Shown: piece by piece, positions 33,701 to 41,321 of the stretch
Layout: each line of letters begins with the position of its first letter
Position numbering within the stretch: position 1 is the stretch's first letter
NCBI RefSeq assembly: GCF_003611735.1
Contig: NZ_RAWG01000027.1
Coordinates: 1 to 52,541, forward strand
Source of the DNA: Corallococcus sicarius
Lineage (GTDB): Bacteria; Myxococcota; Myxococcia; Myxococcales; Myxococcaceae
DNA: 52,541 nucleotides
Direction: 5' to 3'
Translations under genes and position numbers: made by a program
The notes under the pieces: generated by a model
What the model saw: only the letters and a program-made list of their open reading frames with translations
The model's database searches: none
Told to the model about the DNA's origin: nothing

Positions 33701-36700
33701 GCTCCCGCCACCCGCCCCGGGGTGACGTTGGGCATCATTCCCTGGAGCGTGTACGGCCCCGAGGGACGCAGCGTGCCCATCACCGCTTCATGCAGGCGAT
33801 CCGCCAGGGCCAGGACCAAAGCGGACTCCGGCGCATGGCGGGCGTGCTCGCGCAGCCGTCGCCGTGTGGACGCGGCCAGCACGCGGCAGGTGGCCTCCAC
33901 GCCCCGGCGCGTCTTCCCCTCCAGCCCCAGGACGATGGCGGTCCCCGCGCGCAGCGTGGCGAACCCCCCGAGCTTCTGGACGAGGCCGCTCGCGACGATG
34001 AGCCCCAGGTGCTGCGTGAAGTCCATGTCCTCGGTGATGTCCGGCAACAGCCGCACGGACGCGGGCAGGCGGAGGGCGCGCATGTCGAAGCGCGCGCCCG
34101 TCGCATCCGGCACTCCCGCCACGGGCGTTCCACGTGCATCCGGGAACAACCCCTCCGCGGCCACCACGACGAGTCCGTCTCCCGCGGAGGGCGCGACCCT
34201 GGCGCGAGCCGCCTGCGGCCCGCCCCGGTACTCCTCCAACAGCAGGTGCGCGTTGGTGCCGCCAAAGCCGAAGCCGTTCGTGGCTGCCCTGCGGGGATGG
34301 TCCCCGTTCTCCGGCCACGGCTGCTCCCGCGTGCTCACCACGAAGCCCGGCCCCAACGCGCGCAGCCCGGCGCCAGGACGGTCGAAGTGGGACTGCGGCG
34401 GGAAGCGCCGGTGCTCCAGCGCCTTGCACAGCTTGATGACCGAGGCGGCGCCCGCGGCCCACCCCACATGCCCAATCAACGCCTTGACGCTGGCGAGCTG
34501 GAAGTCGGAGCGCTTGCCGCCGAAGACCCTGCCAATCGACTGCAACTCGGTGGTGTCACCGGCTGGCGTGGCCGTCCCGTGCGCCTCGATGTATTGGATT
34601 GAAGCCGGGTCCACCCGGGCCGCCGCGTAGCACGCCTCCATCGCGGCCACCTGTCCGTCCGCGCGCGGGACGTTCGCGGAGCTGCTGCGGCCATCGCTGG
34701 AGAGTCCCGCGCCACGGATGACCGCGTAGACCGGCAGTCCGGCCGCGACCGCTTCCTCCAGGCGCATCAGGCCGACCACGCCCGCGCCCTCGCCGAAGAT
34801 GACGCCATCCGCGCGCTCATCGAACGGCCGGCTCCCGGTGGCGGAGAGCCCCTTGAACTGGGAGAACAGACAGCTGTTGCCAGGGCCTGGAGAGAAGACA
34901 CCCCCCGCGAGCACCAGGTCGGCCTCCCGCCGCTCCAGCGCCTTCATCCCCAGCGCGATGGCGTAGAGCGAGGAGGCGCAGGCCGCGTCGAGCAGCATCG
35001 TGGACACGCCCGCGCCCACCACGTCCGTCACCACCGCCTGCAGGGTGGGGTGCGGCGCCAGCTCCGAGGACCGCGACTCGACGCCGAGGACCGTCCTCAT
35101 CGCCCGCGTCAGCAGGGCCAGCTCCGAGGCCTTCTCGCCCCGCTCGCGCAGCAGCGCCTCTCCCGCCTCCAGGCACAACGCGTCGTCGTATTCAGGCGAG
35201 CCGTCCGCGGTGGAGCCCAGCAGGCACTGGATGCGCCCAGGCGCGCGCGGCGCGGTGGAGCGCAGCGCTCCCATGGCCTGCGTGAGCGCGATGGCCAGCA
35301 GCTTCTGCTCCCGGCCGTAGTGCTGGAAGCGCACCGGGTCCATCCCGGGAGGCGGCACGAGGTCGGCGTCATGGACCCGCCCCGTGAGCAGCGTGTACGT
35401 GCGATCCGGGGTGACGGCCGGGCCCACGAAGTCCACCACCTGGTCAGGGTGGAGCAGGCCCGTATCGACGATGCCGCTGACGCCCTGCTGGATGTTCTTC
35501 CAGTAGGCCTCGGGATCCTTCGCGCCGCCCGGGAGCATGCAGCCGAGCGCCACCACCGCGATCACAGGCTCCGTGTCCTGGCCCCCCTCACGCGCGACCG
35601 CGGGCGCTTCGGCCTGGGCGGGCAGCAGGCCCTCCACCGACGTCAGCTCCACGGGCGTCGGCGAAGGGACGATCTTCTGGACGATGCGCGACAGCCGCCC
35701 GCCCGTGCCGCAGTCCACGAAGCGGGTGCAGCCCGCTTCCACCAGCAGCTCCACCGTGCCGAGGAAGTCGAACGGACGCACCAGATGGGACGCGAGCGCC
35801 CCGGCCAGCTCCGCCCGCGTGCCGGCATACACGCGCCGCTCGATGGGCGAGTAGATGGGGCCCCGCGGCGGGTGCACCGTCATTCCCGTGAGGCCTTCCC
35901 GGAACGCGGTGACCGCGGGGGAGAGGCTCCGGTGGTGGAAGGGGTAGCGGCTGGAGATGAACGTGAGCCCCTTGCCCTGTCGCTCCAGGAAGGCGCGCAG
36001 TTGCTCCAACTCCGCGCGAGGCCCCGCGACCACCGTCTGTCGCGCGTGGTTGCGGCCGGCGACCTCCAGGTTCCGGGCTCCGCACTCCGCCAGGGCCCGG
36101 ACGGTCTCCGGTTCAGCCAGCGTCACGGCCGCGAGCGTACCCAGCTCCTCCGAGACCGTCTGGAGCGCCAGGATGCGCCGGCAGACCACCCCCGCGCCCG
36201 TGCGCAGGTCCAGCGCCCCGGCGGCGGTCATGGCCGCGATCTCCCCGAAGCTGTGCCCCACGAACACGTCCGGCCGCACGCCCTGGTGCTGCATCCACCG
36301 GGCGCCCAGCACACCCGACAGGAAGATGCCGAGCTGATCCAACAGCGGCGCCTGCTCCAGCGCCCGAGTGACGGCACCCACGTCCTCCGCCGCGAGCAGG
36401 GGCGTCACGTCGATGCCCAGCGCCCGGCATGCCTCGGAGACCGTCGCCAGCTCCTCGCGCAGCTCCGGCTGGAGCGCCTTCAACCGCAGGAAGAGGGGAG
36501 GCTCGAACGTGCCCTGGCCCGCGAACAGGAACGCCGTGGCGCCAGCGGGCAGGTGCGGTGCCCGCGCCGGCTCCGGAGCCGGGGGCAGGGGCTGCGCGAG
36601 CGGCTCCGCCGGAAGGGTGACCCGCCGCGAGATGCCGCGCGGCGCGGTGTCCGCCAGCAGGGTCCTCGCCAACTGGCGCACGGCCTCCGGGAACAGCGCG

Positions 36701-37179
36701 TTCACCGCGCCGCCGCCCTGCAGCGCGCGGTCGCGGAAGCTCTTGGGACCTTCGGGCTCATGGATGCCCGCCAGCGTGTCGAAGCTGCGCTGGAAGGACG
36801 CCGGGAACGAGCACAGGGTGCCCTGGGCCTTGTCGGCGCAGAGCACGGTCTGGTAGCCGCAGGCCACCGGGGTGCCGTCGCTCTTGAGGGTCCGGAAGCA
36901 GAAGCGCAGGGAGACCTCGCCGCGCTCCTCCAGGGTCGTCAGCACCACCAGCCGGTCGCCCAGGTTCGCCGGGGCGAGGTTGCGCGAGTAGCCCTCGTAG
37001 GTGAGCAGCAGCACCTGGTCGAAGTCGCGCCGGAACTCCGGCACCTCGAAGGCGTGCGGGCTGAAGAGCAGGTGCTCCCGCCCGGCGCACTGGAACTTGA
37101 AGTTGGTGAGGAAGTGATGGCTCCCGTAGGCCATCGTGTCGTCGAAGTGGATGTCGTACGGGACGGCGAAGAATTCCAT
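30715..37179 (-). CDS. Secondary-lipid/PKS megasynthase: hotdog-AT-KS-CLF-KR-DH (Pfa/Hgl-like)
   Basis: I start at ATG 37179 (MEFFAVPYDI, 2154 aa); the upstream extension is out-of-frame coding sequence of the ACP-reductase gene. Domains: N-terminal hotdog fold (about 1-150; HFDDTMAYGSHHF); acyltransferase (about 215-500; GHSFGE, Ser310); ketosynthase (about 565-985; Cys734 in DAACASS, His867 in EAHGTA, His904 in IGHVG); KS-like chain-length factor (about 1000-1330) with VDAGASS at 1170-1176 and no Cys; ketoreductase (NADPH motif from Thr1582, Tyr1773); and a double-hotdog dehydratase (His1895 in HLVRGTPTLP, distal PALVLDAA). There is no ACP, so chain carriers must come from the neighbouring protein. 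The set resembles PUFA and heterocyst-glycolipid synthases. The product is probably an unusual long-chain acid or lipid; its structure is unknown. Confidence 0.88.
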   Translation of the reverse strand: MEFFAVPYDIHFDDTMAYGSHHFLTNFKFQCAGREHLLFSPHAFEVPEFRRDFDQVLLLTYEGYSRNLAPANLGDRLVVLTTLEERGEVSLRFCFRTLKSDGTPVACGYQTVLCADKAQGTLCSFPASFQRSFDTLAGIHEPEGPKSFRDRALQGGGAVNALFPEAVRQLARTLLADTAPRGISRRVTLPAEPLAQPLPPAPEPARAPHLPAGATAFLFAGQGTFEPPLFLRLKALQPELREELATVSEACRALGIDVTPLLAAEDVGAVTRALEQAPLLDQLGIFLSGVLGARWMQHQGVRPDVFVGHSFGEIAAMTAAGALDLRTGAGVVCRRILALQTVSEELGTLAAVTLAEPETVRALAECGARNLEVAGRNHARQTVVAGPRAELEQLRAFLERQGKGLTFISSRYPFHHRSLSPAVTAFREGLTGMTVHPPRGPIYSPIERRVYAGTRAELAGALASHLVRPFDFLGTVELLVEAGCTRFVDCGTGGRLSRIVQKIVPSPTPVELTSVEGLLPAQAEAPAVAREGGQDTEPVIAVVALGCMLPGGAKDPEAYWKNIQQGVSGIVDTGLLHPDQVVDFVGPAVTPDRTYTLLTGRVHDADLVPPPGMDPVRFQHYGREQKLLAIALTQAMGALRSTAPRAPGRIQCLLGSTADGSPEYDDALCLEAGEALLRERGEKASELALLTRAMRTVLGVESRSSELAPHPTLQAVVTDVVGAGVSTMLLDAACASSLYAIALGMKALERREADLVLAGGVFSPGPGNSCLFSQFKGLSATGSRPFDERADGVIFGEGAGVVGLMRLEEAVAAGLPVYAVIRGAGLSSDGRSSSANVPRADGQVAAMEACYAAARVDPASIQYIEAHGTATPAGDTTELQSIGRVFGGKRSDFQLASVKALIGHVGWAAGAASVIKLCKALEHRRFPPQSHFDRPGAGLRALGPGFVVSTREQPWPENGDHPRRAATNGFGFGGTNAHLLLEEYRGGPQAARARVAPSAGDGLVVVAAEGLFPDARGTPVAGVPDATGARFDMRALRLPASVRLLPDITEDMDFTQHLGLIVASGLVQKLGGFATLRAGTAIVLGLEGKTRRGVEATCRVLAASTRRRLREHARHAPESALVLALADRLHEAVMGTLRPSGPYTLQGMMPNVTPGRVAGALDTKGPNFVVDAGASSLAASLRASQALLASGFDLVLVGSPHVRRPGEAPAASAPEEGMAMLAITTAAKAEQRGLKPLCHLRMSAGGGHGPHVVLPPHSAAESLEILRAVRAAAEGRATTLRFHPDAATGVRLELQLSPGQGVQTSAAPLRAHAPVLAEPPARKEEPASSSAETSDGFDHSALIRYHAPVLVERPGRSRGPSRLNGRRVLFIAQDEAMARELVPQARALCGSGYRILHAGPSDAGERIHGIDLSREETAEAGFDALGFEPQVILAVCRMESGASESSVVADTALRHEALELLFLAARRAYAGLTSGAVELASLCIGGVGPRRTLHPVTGLFAGLLKSLGREVPARSIRALATTPLPLPAALDCVSSELGTEDDSAPVEVCFDGPLRCVRLLQPTEVPAQPAAGLDSASVVLLTGGGRGVTAVLAGALLKRYGCKVILVGRSDPSEAPERVLQARDEELGDVEREFYASELARDRSQRMPALRGRFERYLAVRELRTTLDGLTRLPGQMIYRVADVTRPEEVDRVVEELVREHGRLDLVVHGAGTQVSKKLNRRRLSELRSTLDTKLLGLRNLREACASRLARPVPFHVLTSAFSFIGNDGQADYGAANEALDRLCAWVSDASQEVRWCSVGWLAWDGIGMTRGSEYKVLGASRRLRGIRAEEGEALFLQLVDGRPCQPINVQLTESERGFYGLEVLASPQPPPEPPRPTRRDIVVDAASVPCLADHLVRGTPTLPGAWALDLMLQAALGDARPELRTVTIEDARFSRFIRVKEGSRQSLRAECTPLTDAPGRHSVQVRLTGDITHASGVVLERDLVYAEARFTLTAEPPRGSPQLDAATASGHGLAVHDPHCATGSPIELRKMFDCLEEIRLEQTARFARLDLPEAPREAGSSVPALVLDAALRLSAMHVEGVSGDVFAPIQVQRTTFDRDLVAAGSGGTSRHLSLKALAPRLEGDILQCGTAAAHDDAGRLRMLVEGGLARPMA

Positions 37180-37202
37180 GGCGGTGGCTCCCGGTAGGAC
37201 GT

Positions 37203-38678
37203 TCAAGACGGGCGAGCGGCCGGCAACAGCCCGTCCACGGTTCCAGAGAGGCCGGCGTCCACCACCCAGATGGCGCCGTTCACCCGCTGGGTCTTCGGCC
37301 CCAGGAGCAGCTCCGTCACGTCGGCGACGTCGTCCGCGGTGCACAGCCGCCCGCCGGGCGTGGCCGCCTCCCAGCGCGCGACCCGCTCCTGCGCGTCGGG
37401 GAACATCCCCAGCAGCTCCCCATGCACGGGGCCCGCGGACACGCAGTTGGTGCGGATGCCCTGCGGGGCCAGCTCCGCGGCCAGGTAGCGCGTGAGCGAC
37501 TCCACGCCCGCCTTCACCACGCCCTGGCACCCCAGGTCGTGCATGTACCGCTGGGACATGGACGTGGACATCGTGACGATGCTGCCGCCCCCACGCGCGG
37601 CCATCAGCGCACGCGCCCGCATCGCGCACTCATAGGTGCCCGTGATGCAGGTGCGGAACGCCTTGTCCCAGTCCCTCGGGGAGATGCGGTCAAACGGACC
37701 GATGAGCCCGTTGGACGCGTTGCACACGAGGAAGTCCAGCCCGCCCAGCTTCTCCACCAACGTGGAGAACATCCGCTCCAGGTGCTCCTCCTGCGCGACG
37801 GAGCCCCACAGGTGGAGCGCCTTCCCTCCAGCCTCCACGATGTCCCGGGTGGTCTTCTCGCCGTCCTCGCGCGAGTGGAACGAGTTCACGACCACCGTCG
37901 CCCCCGCTCGCGCGAGTCGCGTGGCGATGACCCTGCCAATGCCCTTCCCCGAACCCGTGACGAGCGCGACCTTGCCCGCGAAGGGCAGCTCCGTCCGGAT
38001 GGGAAGCGGCGCGGGCGCGACGTGCACGGCGGGCGCACGGGGCGCCACGGCCGGAGGTGCGGCGGCAGGCATCAGGGCGCGCGCGGCCTCGCAGATGGCG
38101 GCCATGGTCCGCGGACGCACGGCCGGCTTCGGACCCTCGCCCAGCCCCAGCTCCTTCACGAGCACGGCCATCACCTCCGCCTGCTTCACGGAGTCGATGC
38201 CCAGCTCATCCTCCAGGTCCGCGTCCAGCGTCAGGAGATCTTCGGGGTAGCGGGTCACCCGAGCGAACACGGCGCGCACGCGTGCCTCAAGCTCTGGGCC
38301 AGCGCGTGGCGCGGAGGTCACCGGCACCGCGACGGGCGGCACGGGAACAGGAATGGACACCGGAACGGAGAGGGGCACGGCGCGCGCGGGGGCCGCGGAG
38401 GACTCCGCCATCACCTCCGTCACCAGCCCGGCGATGGCCCCGAGCGTCCGCGCCTTGCCGCCCCGCGGCAGTCGCTCCGGAGGCAGGTTGAATTCACGAC
38501 TGACGACCGCGGCGATCTCCGCGAGCTTCACGGAGTCGATGCCCAGCTCGTCCTCGAGCTGCGCGTCCCCAGTGAGGATGTCGAGCGGATAGCGGGTGAC
38601 GGAGGCGGCGCACTGACGGACGCGCTCCAGGATGTTCGAGGGCGCACCGGCGCCCTGCTGCGAAAGATGTACGGACAT
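37203..38678 (-). CDS. Tandem acyl carrier protein fused to FabL-like SDR (enoyl reductase candidate)
   Basis: The 491-residue protein has two ACP domains with phosphopantetheine sites LGIDSVK (Ser49 and Ser163), separated by a Pro/Val-rich linker (about 95-125). An SDR domain follows from about 230, with TGSGKGIG at 241-248. Its C-terminal half (RYLAAELAPQGIRTN and TPGGRL) follows enoyl-ACP reductase FabL. The FabL catalytic Tyr position is Leu382, while Lys389 is kept and Tyr378 lies four residues earlier. It supplies the carrier domains missing from the 2154-residue synthase, 23 bp downstream, and probably the enoyl reduction step. No phosphopantetheinyl transferase is in the window. Confidence 0.87.
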   Translation of the reverse strand: MSVHLSQQGAGAPSNILERVRQCAASVTRYPLDILTGDAQLEDELGIDSVKLAEIAAVVSREFNLPPERLPRGGKARTLGAIAGLVTEVMAESSAAPARAVPLSVPVSIPVPVPPVAVPVTSAPRAGPELEARVRAVFARVTRYPEDLLTLDADLEDELGIDSVKQAEVMAVLVKELGLGEGPKPAVRPRTMAAICEAARALMPAAAPPAVAPRAPAVHVAPAPLPIRTELPFAGKVALVTGSGKGIGRVIATRLARAGATVVVNSFHSREDGEKTTRDIVEAGGKALHLWGSVAQEEHLERMFSTLVEKLGGLDFLVCNASNGLIGPFDRISPRDWDKAFRTCITGTYECAMRARALMAARGGGSIVTMSTSMSQRYMHDLGCQGVVKAGVESLTRYLAAELAPQGIRTNCVSAGPVHGELLGMFPDAQERVARWEAATPGGRLCTADDVADVTELLLGPKTQRVNGAIWVVDAGLSGTVDGLLPAARPS

Positions 38679-38751
38679 GCTGACCCCTGCCTGTTCACTG
38701 CCTGGCGGGGCCGAATGTGCAGTGGGGGTCTGACACGCCCCGAAAAACGAC

Positions 38752-39306
38752 TCAGCGCGTGGGGTGCGGACGCTCGTGCGGCGCGTCTCCGGGAATAGGC
38801 GACGCGTCCTCTGGAGGCATCACGGAGGCCCGCCGCCAGCCCAGCCACAGCGCGATGAGCAGGGCCGGCAGCGTGAACAGATCCGTGACATCCACGGTGT
38901 GTTGCGTGGGCGCCACAGAGGGAAGGCGCCCACCCGCGACCCAGGCCCCGAGCACACGGAAGGGCCACTGCACCCCCCCCAGCGCCCAGCGCCACATATT
39001 CCCCGCCTCCACCGAAACCTTCGTCGCGCCGAAGCACAACCCCGTCAGTAGCACCGCCACCACAATCACCGCGCGCGAGGGCCGGAAGGCTCGTGCGCGG
39101 AGGCTGGCGGCCTGCTCCCAGAGCGCCTGGAGGAGCACCGGGAACATGGTGAGCCCGGCGACGTCGGAGAGCTTCCCCGTCCACCACGACGGCCAGCGGG
39201 CCTTGAAGACGTGGTCGTTGAGGATGAGCAGGGCCACCGCCCCCAGCACCACGGGGTGCAGGAGGCCGCTGCCAGGGAAGGGCTTCCGGTCGCGCGCGGG
39301 GCTCAC
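38752..39306 (-). CDS. Small polytopic membrane protein of unknown function
   Basis: I use a GTG start at 39306, which overlaps the upstream TGA (GTGA) and gives 184 residues; longer frames are unsupported. Four or so hydrophobic helices are visible, the first with LLILNDHVFKARW followed by WTGKLSDVAGL. This NDH-TGKLSD pattern occurs in hypothetical bacterial membrane proteins, but I cannot attach a function. It is coupled to the upstream single-helix protein and lies 73 bp before the ACP-reductase gene on the same strand, so read-through into the lipid operon is possible. Confidence 0.7.
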   Translation of the reverse strand: MSPARDRKPFPGSGLLHPVVLGAVALLILNDHVFKARWPSWWTGKLSDVAGLTMFPVLLQALWEQAASLRARAFRPSRAVIVVAVLLTGLCFGATKVSVEAGNMWRWALGGVQWPFRVLGAWVAGGRLPSVAPTQHTVDVTDLFTLPALLIALWLGWRRASVMPPEDASPIPGDAPHERPHPTR

Positions 39307-39917
39307 GGCGCGGAGATGAGCACGGTGAAGCCCGAGGGCACTTCGTCCATGCCCCTCACGGCGCCCCTGGCCAGGGACGTCCACTCCACCTCGATGGTGC
39401 CCTTGGGGCCGTCGGCCTGCATCTCGAAGCGCAGGTGCGCGAGCCATTCACACGGCCCCGTGAGCTCGCAGTTCGTGTTCAGCACGGTGAACTCCTCGAA
39501 CTGCAGCGGATCGCCGGCCGCGAGGAGGGTGGCTGTCGTGCCCATCCCGGGGGACTCCTCCCCTTCGAACTGCGAGACATGAAGCCAGGGCAGCGCCGTC
39601 TCGTTGGGGTCCGCGGGGATCCACCGGGTGGTGATCGACGTCCGCACGTCCGCCTCGACGATGTCGGAATGCGGCTCCGCGGAGATAACCCGGACGATGA
39701 TGTCGCGCGTCGTCCGCGGCGCCTCGTTCGTCAGGGTCACCTTGTCGCCGACGAATCCCTCGGAGAAGACGGGCGGAGACAGGAGTTCGGACGTGGCCAC
39801 CGTACCCGCGCACGCAGCGATCAGCACCAGCCGTGCCGCCCAGTGCAGGAGCCGGGGACGCGGGGCCGGGGTGGGTGAAGACGTCTCCAGGGAAGAGGAC
39901 TGCGTCGTTCCATTCAT
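39303..39917 (-). CDS. Membrane-anchored exported protein of unknown function
   Basis: From ATG 39917 (MNGTTQSSSLE) the protein has 204 residues: a short polar N-terminus, one hydrophobic segment (about 25-43, LVLIAACAGTVA) and a beta-rich exported domain. No conserved motif was recognised. Its stop overlaps the GTG start of the next gene, so the pair is probably one functional unit at the membrane. Confidence 0.65.
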   Translation of the reverse strand: MNGTTQSSSLETSSPTPAPRPRLLHWAARLVLIAACAGTVATSELLSPPVFSEGFVGDKVTLTNEAPRTTRDIIVRVISAEPHSDIVEADVRTSITTRWIPADPNETALPWLHVSQFEGEESPGMGTTATLLAAGDPLQFEEFTVLNTNCELTGPCEWLAHLRFEMQADGPKGTIEVEWTSLARGAVRGMDEVPSGFTVLISAP

Positions 39918-40133
39918 GGCGGCGAAGTGACTTTCTCCAGGGGGCCGGCCGCGCCCGGGTGAGGAATCCAAGTTGCGTGGGCGGGACGCTCAGCAAGCCG
40001 GATGCCATGGCGCCCCCAGAGGGAGACCGCGTCCCGCCATGCTCCACGCGCCCCACCCTGCACGACATGGCTGTCACATCCAGCAGGTGCTTCGATCTGC
40101 GCTAAGACGCGAATTTCCAAGGGCGGTGAGACG

Positions 40134-41321
40134 ATGTTCCAACGCGTGGCGCTGGTGTCGCTGTGGTGCCTCATGGCTTGCGGAGGGACGCGGGTGCCCA
40201 CGGGCCCGGGCTCTCCGCCCGACGCCACGGATGACGGCTGGGCCGTGGCGTCCTTCGAGGACCAGGGCGTGAAGCGCTCCTGGTTCGACGGGCTGGAGCA
40301 CGACGTCCAGGAGGGCACGATGGAGATGCCCGACGCGGTGGTCGTCGCGCGCGATGGCAAGCTCCTCTACGAGCGCTACTGGAATGGCTTCACGCGCGAC
40401 GAGGCGCACGACCTGCGCTCGGCCACCAAGAGCCTCACGTCGCTGCTGGTGGGCATGGCGCACGAGCGCGGCATCCTCCCGGACCTGGACGCCCCCGTGC
40501 TGTCGCTGCTGCCGCACCTGGCCCCGGTCCGCAACCCGGATCCGCGCAAGGAGCGCATCACCCTGCGCCACCTGCTCCAGATGCGCTCGGGCCTCGCATG
40601 TGACGACTGGGACCCGAAGTCGCCCGGCAATGAAGAGCAGATGTATGACACGGACGACTGGGCCCGCTTCATGGTGGATGTCCCCATGCAGGACGAGCCG
40701 GGCACCGTGACGCGCTACTGCACGGGCGGCGTGGTGCTGCTGGGCGCCGTGCTGGAGCACGCCAGTGGCCGCTCCGTCGCCGACCTCTCCCGGGAGTGGC
40801 TGTTCGCGCCGCTGAAGGTCCAGGACTTCGCCTGGCAGCGCGCCGGCAAGAAGGGCACGGACACCGGCGGCCACCTGCACCTGCGCCCGCGCGACTTCCT
40901 CAAGGTGGGCCAGGTGATGCTCGAAGGAGGGACGTGGCAGGGCGAACGCGTCGTCTCCGCGGAGTGGGTGGCGGAGTCCAGCAAGGCGCTCGGGCCGCTG
41001 GGTGACATGGAGTACGGGCACCTGTGGTGGAGCGCCCGCTACGTCATCCAGGGCACCCCGGTGGAGGTGACCTTCGCGCGGGGCAACGGGGGGCAGTACG
41101 TCTTCGCGGCCCCCTCGCTGGGCCTCACCGCGGCCTTCACCGCCAGTCACTACAACGAGGCCGGCTCCACGCTGCCGCTGGAGCTGTTCGGCCGGTACGT
41201 GCTCCCGGCGGTGCTGGGCCACGAAAGGCCGGGGCCGGGGGCGGCGGACGCCCCGGGGCCTACCCGGACTTCGCCGTCGGCGCAGCCGGGGCCGGGACGC
41301 ACTTCGTCTCGAACTCGGTGA
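40134..41321 (+). CDS. Serine hydrolase, beta-lactamase/penicillin-binding-protein fold, lipoprotein
   Basis: I use ATG 40134 (MFQRVALVSL, 395 aa), with GGTGAG before it; the longer in-frame leader does not look like protein. The signal peptide ends in a lipobox (LMAC, Cys16). The catalytic SxxK is Ser96-Ala-Thr-Lys99, and the YxN position reads YCT (Tyr195), as in class C beta-lactamase-like esterases and peptidases. The final 30 or so residues are Pro/Gly/Thr-rich, and the last 62 bases overlap the convergent TPR-peptidase gene. It is probably an extracytoplasmic esterase, D-aminopeptidase or DD-peptidase-like enzyme; antibiotic resistance is not implied. Confidence 0.85.
   Translation: MFQRVALVSLWCLMACGGTRVPTGPGSPPDATDDGWAVASFEDQGVKRSWFDGLEHDVQEGTMEMPDAVVVARDGKLLYERYWNGFTRDEAHDLRSATKSLTSLLVGMAHERGILPDLDAPVLSLLPHLAPVRNPDPRKERITLRHLLQMRSGLACDDWDPKSPGNEEQMYDTDDWARFMVDVPMQDEPGTVTRYCTGGVVLLGAVLEHASGRSVADLSREWLFAPLKVQDFAWQRAGKKGTDTGGHLHLRPRDFLKVGQVMLEGGTWQGERVVSAEWVAESSKALGPLGDMEYGHLWWSARYVIQGTPVEVTFARGNGGQYVFAAPSLGLTAAFTASHYNEAGSTLPLELFGRYVLPAVLGHERPGPGAADAPGPTRTSPSAQPGPGRTSSRTR

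Noticed and set aside
37180-37629. Extension of the megasynthase upstream of 37179
   Set aside because: It lies inside the FabL-like reductase coding sequence and has no domain character.
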